From an uncultured Gelidibacter sp. (lineage in GTDB: Bacteria > Bacteroidota > Bacteroidia > Flavobacteriales > Flavobacteriaceae): a DNA stretch of 64,000 nucleotides. The notes under the pieces are model-generated. The model was not told the origin of the DNA, ran no database searches, and worked only from the letters and a program-made list of their open reading frames with translations. Where the stretch lies: NCBI RefSeq assembly GCF_947500795.1, contig NZ_CANMTE010000001.1:992001-1056000 (forward strand), read 5' to 3'. Position numbers and translations under genes: made by a program. This document shows positions 1 to 7,436 of the stretch, in pieces (position 1 is the first letter of the stretch; every line of letters begins with the position of its first letter).

Positions 1-80
1 TAGCGCATCAGCACACCACTTTCTAAAACATCATTTACTTCTTTACGTTCAGCACTTCCAAATAATTCAAATCCTGGCAT
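1..80 (-). CDS. DegT/DnrJ/EryC1/StrS-type aminotransferase, N-terminal fragment
   Basis: Only the first 26 codons lie in the window; the gene runs off the left edge. The start, MPGFELFGSAERKEVNDVLE, followed by SGVLMRY, matches the usual beginning of PLP-dependent sugar aminotransferases of the DegT/DnrJ/EryC1/StrS family, where this segment precedes the first helix of the fold. The start codon is ATG at 80-78. The catalytic lysine is outside the window, so the assignment rests on the N-terminal signature alone. Its substrate cannot be judged. It is read in the same direction as the nitroreductase upstream, 64 bp away. Confidence 0.6.
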   Translation of the reverse strand, partial: MPGFELFGSAERKEVNDVLESGVLMR

Positions 81-144
81 AGCAATCAAATATTATAATT
101 AAATCAAATTTAGTAATCTTAACTCTGTCTTTAAGTTTTAGGAA

Positions 145-774
145 CTATAGTTCCAACACTGCATCATTCAGTTTTTTCCTAACTTTTTTGAAACCAGAAA
201 ACATATCATCAGCAGCCCTATACCCTACTGGCAATAATAAAACAGATTTTAGTTCTTTTTCCTCAAGTTGCAATATCGCATCAAATTGCGCGCGATCAAA
301 ACCTTCCATCGGACAGGAATCGATATGTTCTACAGCACAAACAGTCATTAAATTCCCAAGCGCAATATAAGCCTGTTTAATGGACCACTCCTGCTGTTGC
401 TCCTGAGTCATGTTGGTCATCATCGATTTTAAGTCGTTCCTATAAGGCTCTAAGATGGTTTCAGGTGTATTCCTCAGCTCACTTACATTATTAAACAAAT
501 CATCCACATCATCCGTGTTAATATGGTCTTTGATACACAGCACCAATAAATGCGACGCCTCAACAATTTGACGCTGGCCATAAGCCGCCGGCAACAATTT
601 AGTGCGCAATGCTTCGTTCGAAACGATGAGCATTGAAATGGTTTGCAACCCAAAAGAGGTCGCGGTTAGGTTAAAAGCCTGTTTAAGGGTATGCAACTTC
701 TGTTTGGTCAGAAGTTTGGTAGGGTCAAATTTTTTAGTTGCATAGCGCCACTGTAAACGTTCTATTATATCCAT
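145..774 (-). CDS. Nitroreductase family NAD(P)H-dependent oxidoreductase (NfsB-like)
   Basis: A 209-residue cytosolic flavoprotein of the nitroreductase fold, which uses FMN and NAD(P)H to reduce nitroaromatics, quinones or similar acceptors. The N-terminus has the family pattern RYATKKFDP (about residues 10-18), with the arginine and lysine that hold the FMN phosphate. The segment ending in LLPVGYRAADD near residue 185 is the usual C-terminal FMN/substrate loop. Its length fits the NfsB/YfkO group. The ATG at 774 is the first in frame and sits just before the conserved helix. It reads away from the tRNA gene and has no operon partner except possibly the aminotransferase downstream. Its physiological substrate is unknown. 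Confidence 0.85.
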   Translation of the reverse strand: MDIIERLQWRYATKKFDPTKLLTKQKLHTLKQAFNLTATSFGLQTISMLIVSNEALRTKLLPAAYGQRQIVEASHLLVLCIKDHINTDDVDDLFNNVSELRNTPETILEPYRNDLKSMMTNMTQEQQQEWSIKQAYIALGNLMTVCAVEHIDSCPMEGFDRAQFDAILQLEEKELKSVLLLPVGYRAADDMFSGFKKVRKKLNDAVLEL

Positions 775-887
775 TGGTAATCATTTCAAATTAAGACAAA
801 AATAAGGGATGTGCTTTACAATTATAGTCCATTTTGATCATTAAATTCTATGGTGAAATTTATTTGATTAAAAAATTGTGATTTTAT

Positions 888-918
888 TTGAAAGAATAAA
901 AAAAGGGTTCTATATTTG
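888..918 (+). promoter_or_regulatory. Promoter of tRNA-Ser
   Basis: TTG at 888-890 and TATATTTG at 911-918 are separated by 20 bp. This matches the Bacteroidota housekeeping consensus TTG-N(17-23)-TAnnTTTG. The box lies about 35 bp upstream of the mature tRNA 5' end, so a start near 923 would leave a short leader. It is the clearest promoter in the window and helps set the taxonomic assignment. Confidence 0.8.
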
Positions 919-952
919 CACCCGCATTCAGGGCATACCTGATGAGACACTC

Positions 953-1037
953 GGAGAAATGGCAGAGCGGTCGAATGCGGCAGTCTTGAAAACTGTTGAG
1001 GGTCACACCTCCGGGGGTTCGAATCCCTCTTTCTCCG
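953..1037 (+). tRNA. tRNA-Ser (anticodon UGA)
   Basis: The acceptor stem GGAGAAA (953-959) pairs with TTTCTCC (1030-1036), with G1037 as discriminator. The anticodon stem-loop CAGT-CTTGAAA-ACTG places TGA as the anticodon, giving serine. A long variable arm (GAGG with CCTC) is present, as expected for a class II tRNA, and the T loop reads TTCGAAT. CCA is not encoded. The length of 85 nt is normal for tRNA-Ser. Confidence 0.95.
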
Positions 1038-1044
1038 CAAAAGG

Positions 1045-1074
1045 AAACCCACGACTTTTAGTCGTGGGTTTTTT
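1045..1074 (+). terminator. Intrinsic terminator of tRNA-Ser
   Basis: CCCACGAC (1048-1055) pairs with GTCGTGGG (1061-1068) across a TTTTA loop and is followed by six T. Flanking A residues can extend the stem into the T tract. It begins 8 bp after the tRNA 3' end. Confidence 0.9.
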
Positions 1075-1120
1075 ATTTATAGCAACGACTCAAGCCCCTT
1101 TAGCTTGAAGGAGTGGCTAT

Positions 1121-2200
1121 AAATAAAAAAATAGCATCGTCTTTTTTGACGATGCGAGGGTTTCTATGCTTGCTCAGGATTTCCTTTTGGGTTCAATTTA
1201 TTAATCCTCTTTCTGCGGAACGGTGCTGATATGGGATACCTCCTGAACGCAGTAATATCAAACCCAAAAGATTGATAATGAACGTCATTCACATTTTTGT
1301 CATGTCGAATGTAATGAGACATCACATCATCTTTTTACCATAGAGCCTCCACTGTAATGGGATTCCTCCTAAAGTCGGAATGACAAATTGGAATGGAATG
1401 AGAGAGCATATAAATCCCCCAACTTTATGGAATTCATCCCTCTTTATCCGCAATAAAAAAATAGCATCGTCTTTTTTTGACGATGCGAGGGTTTCTCTGC
1501 TTGCTCAGGACTTTTTCTGGGATCAATTTATCAATCCTCTTTCTGCGGAACGGTGCTGACATGGGATAACTCCTGAACGCAGTAATAACAAAACCACAAG
1601 GTTGATAATGAACGTCATTCACATTTTTGTCATGTCGAATGTAATGAGACATCACATCATCTTTTTACCATAGGGCCTCCACTGTAATGGGATTCCTCCT
1701 AACGTCGGAATGACAAATTGGAATGGAATGAGAGAGCATATAAATCCCCCAACTTTTTGGAATTCATCCCTCTTTATCCCCAATAAAAAAACAGCATCGT
1801 CTTTTTTGACGATGCGTGGGTTTCTATGCTTGCTCAGGATTTCCTTTTGGGATCAATTTATTAATCCTCTTTCTGCGGAACGGTGCTGATATGGGATACC
1901 TCCTGAACACAGTAATAACAAAACCACAAGATTGATAATGAACGTCATTCACATTTTTGTCATGTCGAATGTAATGAGACATCACATCATCTTTTTACCA
2001 TAGGGCCTCCACTGTAATGGGATTCCTCCTAACGTCGGAATGACAAATTGGAATGGAATGAGAGAGCATATAAATCCCCCAACTTTTGGAATTCATCCCT
2101 CTTTATCCGCAATAAAAAAACAGCATCGTCTTTTTTGACGATGCGTGGGTTTCTATGCTTGCTCAGGATTTCCTTTTGGGATCAATTTATTAATCCTCTT
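1121..2200 (+). repeat. 330-bp tandem repeat array, three full copies and one partial copy
   Basis: Copies begin near 1121, 1452, 1782 and 2111, as judged from the shared hairpin segment AGCATCGTC at 1133, 1463, 1793 and 2122, so the period is 330, 330 and 329 bp. The copies are nearly identical. Each opens with a perfect GCATCGTC/GACGATGC hairpin with a T-rich loop. Each also holds two stretches that resemble the 3' end of the neighbouring tRNA-Ser: AATCCTCTTTCTGCGG in the middle and ATCCCTCTTTATCCGCAA at the end. Other inverted repeats are also present. The fourth copy breaks off at about 2200, where CTTGCTCCGCAAA again mimics the tRNA end. Open frames through the array carry no recognisable protein, so I treat it as non-coding. 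Confidence 0.9.
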
Positions 2201-2213
2201 GCTCCGCAAATAG

Positions 2214-2246
2214 AAACCTGTAACGAAAGTTGCAGGTTTTTGTTTT
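2214..2246 (+). terminator. Intrinsic terminator closing the repeat array
   Basis: AAACCTGTAAC (2214-2224) pairs with GTTGCAGGTTT (2229-2239) around a GAAA loop, with one G-U pair, and is followed by T residues. It follows a tRNA-end-like segment, CTCCGCAAA, just as the real terminator follows tRNA-Ser. The rest of the gap to 2545 shows no gene. Confidence 0.75.
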
Positions 2247-2473
2247 CCATACCACACCTAAACCTTTAGTCATCAAGAACAATTCTAATAAATCTGCTGC
2301 AAATTTTATAATTCTAAAAATGTTGATCATTAAATGAAATGGATACGGTCAGTTTAGTAGCTACAAATAAATTACAAACCACACTCGACATCGCTATCAT
2401 ACAGCATCTTAACAAAACCACATCAAAAGCAAAAGATTGGGCAACAACTAAATATTTTCATTAAAGATATAAT

Positions 2474-2481
2474 TACCTTTG
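2474..2481 (+). promoter_or_regulatory. Possible -7 box for the UPF0316 gene
   Basis: TACCTTTG fits the TAnnTTTG consensus and lies 63 bp upstream of the ATG at 2545. No TTG lies at the proper -33 distance, so the assignment is tentative. Confidence 0.4.
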
Positions 2482-2544
2482 CATCAATTATAACAACTCT
2501 AGTCTTAAAGGGTCGGATTCAACATTGATTAGCATTTAGATATT

Positions 2545-3147
2545 ATGGAACAGTTTTTTTATGAAAATTTCGGCGTGAGTGAGAATATATTAAACTACGT
2601 CATTATTCCGCTATTAATATTTTTAGCTAGAATTTGTGATGTTTCCATCTCTACCATCAGAATCTTATTTGTGATGAGTGGCAAAAGGAACATTGCGCCT
2701 TTTTTAGGGTTCTTTGAAGCATTAATCTGGTTGTTGGCCATAGGGCAGATTATTAGCAATATAGATAATGTGTTCTCCTACGTGGCTTATGCGAGTGGCT
2801 TTGCTGTTGGAACTTTTGTGGGGATGTACATTGAAGAGAAACTGGCCATTGGCCGTGTGGTATTAAGGTTAATCACCAAAGAACCTGTACATGAATTTAT
2901 AACCTTCTTGCATGATAACAATTACCGTTATTCCATATTGGATGCGGAAGGCAGAAACGGAAAAGTTAACGTGGTATTCCTGGTATTAAAAAGAGAAAAT
3001 TTAAAACACTTAACAGACGCTATTAACACCTATCACCCAAGTGCATTCTACACCATTGAAGGCGTTAAAATGGTAAATGAAGTCAACCTCATCGATGACA
3101 GTCCAAGGCAAATAGGTTTATGGGGCCTACAATTGAAACGAAAATAG
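2545..3147 (+). CDS. UPF0316 / DUF2179 membrane protein
   Basis: A 200-residue protein of the UPF0316 family (B. subtilis YebE type). It has three predicted membrane segments in the first 95 residues: NYVIIPLLIFLARICDVS, FEALIWLLAIGQII and YVAYASGFAVGTFVGMYIEE. These are followed by a soluble DUF2179 domain (roughly residues 110-175, pattern TKEPVHEFITFL ... YSILDAEGRNGKVNVVF). The family's role is unknown. The ATG at 2545 precedes the first membrane segment directly. The gene stands alone. A decayed second copy of its DUF2179 coding region lies at 5449-5585, which shows a local duplication followed by loss. Confidence 0.85.
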   Translation: MEQFFYENFGVSENILNYVIIPLLIFLARICDVSISTIRILFVMSGKRNIAPFLGFFEALIWLLAIGQIISNIDNVFSYVAYASGFAVGTFVGMYIEEKLAIGRVVLRLITKEPVHEFITFLHDNNYRYSILDAEGRNGKVNVVFLVLKRENLKHLTDAINTYHPSAFYTIEGVKMVNEVNLIDDSPRQIGLWGLQLKRK

Positions 3148-3382
3148 CTAGAAGTAAAACTGCTTAAGACATGAGCGTTTCAAATAGCAGAATTTAGCCC
3201 TCGCTTATGATGTTTTTTATGACATTAGAGTACTACGTCTTTTTTGAAATTAGCTTACTGACTACAAAAACAATAGGGTTGTGAATTAAATCCCTTGCCA
3301 TGCGAAGTATGCCATCTATAAAAGCAAGTTTAATTGCTGAATTTGTTTATAAAAAACATTGTCCCAGTATAAATTGTATATT

Positions 3383-5230
3383 TTATATTCCGTCAACAAA
3401 CTCCAAGAACACCTTCTTATGACGTTCTAAATTCAATTGTGGCGACAAGGACACACGGACGATATAATCTTTATCCCCTTCTTTAGTAGTGCCCTGTGTA
3501 GAGGTGGCTGGTATGGTCCAGTAACTTCCTTGTAATTGCCCATAACTCACACAAAATTTACTTTCATCAGGAATTTCTGTAATCATTAAATTAATCAATT
3601 TCAGGTTCAATGCGCGTTTGTAGTCTTCTCGCTCTTCATCTGTAGCTCCTTTAGTAGGAAGCCCTAGTGAAAACACTGATGGCGTAAACCCTTGAGATGC
3701 TAAGTCGTCTGAAACAAAATTAATTTTCGCTTCTGGCAACACCTCATTAATAAAGTGTACAAACTCACGCGTATGGTCATAAGCATCCTTGATGCGTTGA
3801 TTCATTGATGGCAACTTTGCTGCTAAGATTTTATATTGTAATGGTGTCGCTTCGTTATCACAAAGCGTCAAATGAGTTGCTATTTTGTCCATCAACCCTT
3901 GAGTTTTTTGATTTCCTACACAATAGCCAGCAGTACATTTTCCACCGCTCGGGAATTTAGAACCACTCGCATAAGAGAGCGCTCTCACTTCGGAAAGAAT
4001 ATCACCTTCACCTAAAAAATGGATATTAGGGCAAAATGTTTGATCCAAGACAAATACCGGATCTATTGCTACAGTTCCGGAAGCCGTATGTCGGACTTTA
4101 CTTAAAGCAGCTTGCAAAGCTTCCAGGTTTGGAACTTCAACCCTAGGATTGGTCGGAATCTCAGCAATGATATAGGGCACAGCATCTTCCTTAGCAACCT
4201 TAGTCAATATGGTTTCAATACTGCTTACCATATCATTAGTGCCATCCACGGGTAAATCTACCACCTCTACAATATCAAGAACTTCTGCCACACGTCTAGC
4301 CTGATCATTGGTACCGCCATAACAGTTTGGCGGGACGATAAACTTAATGGCTTTTCCTTTATGATGCTCCATTGCATCGTGGACGAGACCCATCATTATT
4401 GCATATTGCATCGATAGTCCGCTAGATGCTACCAAAGCGGTAGTTGGTGAATTAGTGACTTCTTTAATCGTCTCTAAAACCAAAGCCTTGTTAGTCTGTA
4501 AATGAAGCTCGGGAGCATCTTTCATTTCCGATGTCTCAACGAATAATTTCAATGCTGTCAGACAGTTATATGGCGTCATGGCAATGGACTCTCGTCTTCT
4601 GACATGTTGGATATCTGAAACATATTTGTCATTCTGACTGCCATTAACCATCAATATACTGCCAAGTTGAGCATAAAGACTTATGTAAAAGTCAATAGCT
4701 TCTGAATGTGCCAAAACGCCGAGTTTATCGTACTGTGCTATAAAAATTGTGCTACCATCAAAACTATCTACAGATGCAACGTCATCAACTCTTTCTACAT
4801 GAAAATTGTAGCCATACACAGATTTCAAAAGATCAAGATCCAAGGCCTGTGGTAAAGCGTCAGTATATAAAATTCTGGTGCTTTTACCGTCTAATGCATT
4901 CGTTCTTAAGATGGCTAGCACAGGCATTGTCTGAGAAGAAAACGTGGTCACATTTTTTGCCTCGATCCCATCCAAATTAGCAATCCCCCACTCCAAAATA
5001 CAGGATAACGGGTGTCCCAATCGAATATAATCATATGCTGTTGGGAGTTGGCTTAATGCAGAAGTTTGAGAGTTATTGTGGTTAAATAAGTTTTCAAATT
5101 CCTTTAAAAATTCCGTTTTGGCTAAGTCTTCATTGTAAATATCTAACCGGTGTGTCGTTAATGTCAGCCAATCAGAAGGCATATGTTCTATAACCTCCTT
5201 TATATAGTGTAGCATTTCAGTTGCTTTCAT
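3383..5230 (-). CDS. Cys/Met-metabolism PLP-dependent enzyme (cystathionine gamma-synthase/lyase-like)
   Basis: A 615-residue protein, well above the usual 380-400 residues of this family. The C-terminal two thirds carry the fold type I pattern: a substrate/cofactor segment ASSGLSMQYA near residue 270, an acidic stretch EIPTNPRVEVPN near 360, an AIDPVFVLDQTFCPN segment near 395 in place of the usual D-N-TFxSP, and SYASGSKFPSGGKCTAGY with the likely Schiff-base lysine near 425. The N-terminal 200 or so residues look like a degenerate extra domain. The reaction (gamma-synthase, beta-lyase or gamma-lyase) cannot be told from sequence. Long double-domain members are known in fungi and some Bacteroidota. 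It has no operon partner. Confidence 0.75.
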   Translation of the reverse strand: MKATEMLHYIKEVIEHMPSDWLTLTTHRLDIYNEDLAKTEFLKEFENLFNHNNSQTSALSQLPTAYDYIRLGHPLSCILEWGIANLDGIEAKNVTTFSSQTMPVLAILRTNALDGKSTRILYTDALPQALDLDLLKSVYGYNFHVERVDDVASVDSFDGSTIFIAQYDKLGVLAHSEAIDFYISLYAQLGSILMVNGSQNDKYVSDIQHVRRRESIAMTPYNCLTALKLFVETSEMKDAPELHLQTNKALVLETIKEVTNSPTTALVASSGLSMQYAIMMGLVHDAMEHHKGKAIKFIVPPNCYGGTNDQARRVAEVLDIVEVVDLPVDGTNDMVSSIETILTKVAKEDAVPYIIAEIPTNPRVEVPNLEALQAALSKVRHTASGTVAIDPVFVLDQTFCPNIHFLGEGDILSEVRALSYASGSKFPSGGKCTAGYCVGNQKTQGLMDKIATHLTLCDNEATPLQYKILAAKLPSMNQRIKDAYDHTREFVHFINEVLPEAKINFVSDDLASQGFTPSVFSLGLPTKGATDEEREDYKRALNLKLINLMITEIPDESKFCVSYGQLQGSYWTIPATSTQGTTKEGDKDYIVRVSLSPQLNLERHKKVFLEFVDGI

Positions 5231-5329
5231 AAGTATCCGCTTTTAATAAGTTGGCAAGATACATCAATTAGCGATTTCTGAAAAAATTTAGAAGTCTCCT
5301 TTAGCTGATAATTTAGACTGAAAAGTTAT

Positions 5330-5448
5330 CTATAACCATTCCAGTGCCCATGTTGCAATGCTTAATCCCATAATTTTTCCCATTACGGAAATCACATTAT
5401 ACCCTACCAATTTGACAATATACTTACTCATCCAAAAGGTAATGTTGG
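5330..5448 (-). pseudogene. Remnant of the C-terminus of a membrane protein, possibly MarC family
   Basis: Read on the minus strand, this stretch encodes about 40 residues ending in a stop at 5330-5332, with the core VISVMGKIMGLSIATWAL. This resembles the last membrane helix of MarC/UPF0056 transporters (pattern ..MGLILAAIAV..). There is no start or upstream coding sequence: it runs directly into the UPF0316 remnant read on the opposite strand. I read it as a decayed gene end. The family call is a guess from one helix. Confidence 0.35.
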
Positions 5449-5585
5449 TTAATTGCCAAAGAACCCGTGCATGAATTTAAAACCTTTTTGAACGATAACA
5501 TTTCCCGCTATTCCATATTGGATGCTGAAGGCAGAGTTAAAATCACTTCTGCCCAGCAAATGTAAGGCATTCTATACCAAGCACT
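5449..5585 (+). pseudogene. Decayed fragment of a UPF0316 gene
   Basis: Translation of 5449-5565 gives LIAKEPVHEFKTFLND, then RYSILDAEGR, then a stop. This is nearly the same as residues 112-140 of the intact protein at 2545-3147. Further on, GGCATTCTATACCA echoes the later GTGCATTCTACACCA of the intact gene. The 5' membrane part and the 3' end are missing, and the middle has an internal deletion. It is therefore a partial, inactivated duplicate. Confidence 0.8.
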
Positions 5586-5600
5586 ATGAGAAATGGGGTG

Positions 5601-5858
5601 TTAAACACCCCAATACATAATTTCATTTCTGACTTCTGCAGTACTTCTTTTGGTACGCGTGGCAATATGAGATAACATTTTATCAAATTCACCTAAAAGG
5701 TAGTCGGTATCTCTTTCAGTTACATTGGGGTATTTACGCATAAAGTCATCCTTTATTTCCGCCCATTTTTTCTGCAAATCGCCAACGGGCTCTTTATTTG
5801 AACTGACGATTGTTTGGTAATCATCGTTTCTATCTGGATCTTTTGGTTTTGTGCTCAT
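5601..5858 (-). CDS. Small CsbD-like stress protein, paralogue 1
   Basis: An 85-residue hydrophilic protein with no signal or membrane segment. The core, W-(aEIKDDF)-(YPNVTERDTDY)-(LLGEFDKML)-(IATRTKRS)-(EIMYW), follows the same spacing as the CsbD family (W..iKG....  LTdddLd...Gk...L...i..r.g.s.ee....v..W). CsbD proteins are small general-stress proteins of unknown mechanism. Two close relatives are in this window, at 6091-6465 and 29506-29757. The stop codon lies inside a GGGGTGT/ACACCCC hairpin (5595-5611), which may end the transcript although the T tract is poor. The exact domain family needs a profile search. Confidence 0.6.
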   Translation of the reverse strand: MSTKPKDPDRNDDYQTIVSSNKEPVGDLQKKWAEIKDDFMRKYPNVTERDTDYLLGEFDKMLSHIATRTKRSTAEVRNEIMYWGV

Positions 5859-6004
5859 AACAGTTTTTTATTTAGAGAAAAGATAAGACATAAACCTCAG
5901 TCCGATTAACTCAATTGCTAATATTTTGAATCTATAAAATCCCTTAACCTTAATTTCATAGTTTGCAATCGAAACAAAGTAGGAACAAAATACCTAGAAA
6001 CAAA

Positions 6005-6030
6005 AAACCCCATCTCATCAGATGGGGTTT
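6005..6030 (-). terminator. Intrinsic terminator downstream of the second CsbD-like gene
   Basis: AAACCCCATCT (6005-6015) pairs perfectly with AGATGGGGTTT (6020-6030) around a 4-nt loop. On the minus strand the stem is followed by a run of T (6002-6007), so it should stop transcription of the gene at 6091-6465 before the first paralogue. Because the stem is symmetric it may also work on the plus strand. Confidence 0.85.
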
Positions 6031-6090
6031 CTATATCAAAGGTTGCAAATGCTTTAACAGGGTAACTGTAAATTCCTTTGATATTCTAGA

Positions 6091-6465
6091 TTAATGATTC
6101 GGCCAGTTTATAATTTCGTCCACAACCTCATCCTGAGTCCTGTTGGTACGTTTAGCAATCTGGTCCGTTAGCGTATGAAATTCGCCCTCTCGAAAGTTGA
6201 CATCCATATCCGTAAGGTTTGTATGACGTCTTCTATAATCGCTTTCAATATCCATCCATCGACTTTCAATATCGCGAGAGTCCATGCTACCTGAGCGGTC
6301 TCGTTGCTCTTCATTTTGCCTTCCGCCACGGTGTTCATCACGTGATGAATAATCTTGGTTTTGGTTTTGGCCTTGATTCTGGCTTTGGTTTTGGTTTTGA
6401 TCGCGATCGTTTCCTTGCTGATCGTAGTCACGATCATAATTACGGTTATCATTGTTTGTGCTCAT
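6091..6465 (-). CDS. CsbD-like protein with a long Asn/Gln/Asp-rich tail, paralogue 2
   Basis: A 124-residue protein. The first 60 or so residues are low-complexity and highly polar (repeated NQ and QNQ, then charged R/D/E). The last 60 form the same core as its neighbour at 5601-5858: RWMDIESDYRRRHTNLTD, then REGEFHTL, IAKRTNRT and DEIINW. The polar arm is likely disordered. The repeated (T/G)GGTTTT-type codons on the plus strand suggest growth by slippage. It has its own terminator downstream, so it is probably transcribed alone. The function is inferred only from the stress-related paralogues and neighbours. Confidence 0.65.
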   Translation of the reverse strand: MSTNNDNRNYDRDYDQQGNDRDQNQNQSQNQGQNQNQDYSSRDEHRGGRQNEEQRDRSGSMDSRDIESRWMDIESDYRRRHTNLTDMDVNFREGEFHTLTDQIAKRTNRTQDEVVDEIINWPNH

Positions 6466-6609
6466 AACTTATTTTTTTAGAAATTATTAAATCCTTTATT
6501 CGAATTTATAACTTCTTCAAAAAGAAGAATGGCCCTAAATGGAGTAATAATTGCCCAATAAAAAGCGAGTGCCTTTTCTGTAAAAATTACTTTAAGAAAT
6601 CCGAAACAA

Positions 6610-7191
6610 TTAATAATACAATCTAAAATCGAGTAACTTACAGAGACTATAATGTTTTTGAAACAACTCCTCTACCACTTCCTTGAGGTCATCATTATCT
6701 TGATACAAACTAAAAAAGACCCTATCTAACGTACTTGCACTAGAAATTTCGCTGACGTCAACACCATAACCCGATATGGCTCGCGCACCTGTAACATCTA
6801 AAAAATACTGCGATTCTTCATCGGTAAGGTCCAGCATCTTTCTATTCGCAAAATGAATCACCTTTCCTTTCATTTTACCTTCAAAAAGTTCAGCGATTTC
6901 CTCCATACTATAATAATAGTCATTCAGACGAATAGTGTTTGGTTCCCCAGGCAATACAAGGTAGATAATTTCATAATCCTTAAAATTATGATCATCATAA
7001 AGCAACGTACTTAAACTCTCCTCCATACTTTCGATGGTATCACAAGCTTTGTAGATACTAGCAATACCTTGTCGCATAGCAATGTCTTCTAAAATTTTGA
7101 CTACTTCAGTGGCATCAGAACTATCAACATCCGGAACGGCTTCGAGACAGAAAATAAACTTTTCGCTCTCCATGTAAATTGCTGCTTTCAT
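6610..7191 (-). CDS. Conserved hypothetical protein (possibly DUF6642-like)
   Basis: A cytosolic protein of about 190 residues, with no signal peptide or membrane helix. Visible segments are KFIFCLEAVPDVDSSDATEV near the start, YEIIYLVLPGEPNTIRLNDY in the middle, and DVTGARAISGYGVDVSEIS near residue 140. The latter two resemble the alternating strand/helix pattern of CHAT or caspase-like folds in which a gel-like request is judged, but I see no firm catalytic His/Cys pair. I chose the ATG at 7191 (MKAAIYMESEK); ATGs at 7224 and 7173 are also in frame. I recall close homologues in Flavobacteriia under the name DUF6642, which should be checked. Confidence 0.6.
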   Translation of the reverse strand: MKAAIYMESEKFIFCLEAVPDVDSSDATEVVKILEDIAMRQGIASIYKACDTIESMEESLSTLLYDDHNFKDYEIIYLVLPGEPNTIRLNDYYYSMEEIAELFEGKMKGKVIHFANRKMLDLTDEESQYFLDVTGARAISGYGVDVSEISSASTLDRVFFSLYQDNDDLKEVVEELFQKHYSLCKLLDFRLYY

Positions 7192-7436
7192 TTTGCAAAA
7201 TTCTTGCTTTTGATTGTGATTCACAACTATTTTGTTAACTCAAAAGATTTGTAGCAGGTGTTCAGAATTAGGAATTAAATTGTGAAAGGCCATATAAATC
7301 TTCACGTTCATATCATTATATCCATGTAAAAAATTATCTTCATCCTCGGTAACAATTAGAAACATCTAATATGTATATTTAGCATTAACCCCTATCAGAG
7401 TAGTACAAAAAAATATAACGACTTTAAACTTTCGGC

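Noticed and set aside
878-1108. Open frame across the tRNA-Ser gene
   Set aside because: It reads through the tRNA and its terminator and has no protein-like pattern.
1117-2246. CRISPR array
   Set aside because: The units are 330 bp and nearly identical throughout, with no short repeat/unique spacer alternation and no cas genes.
1434-2269. Open frames inside the 330-bp repeats
   Set aside because: They exist only because the repeat lacks stops in one frame; composition and hairpins point to non-coding DNA.
6168-6467. Overlapping frames on both strands at the Asn/Gln-rich gene
   Set aside because: They are shadows of the low-complexity coding region of the CsbD-like gene on the minus strand.
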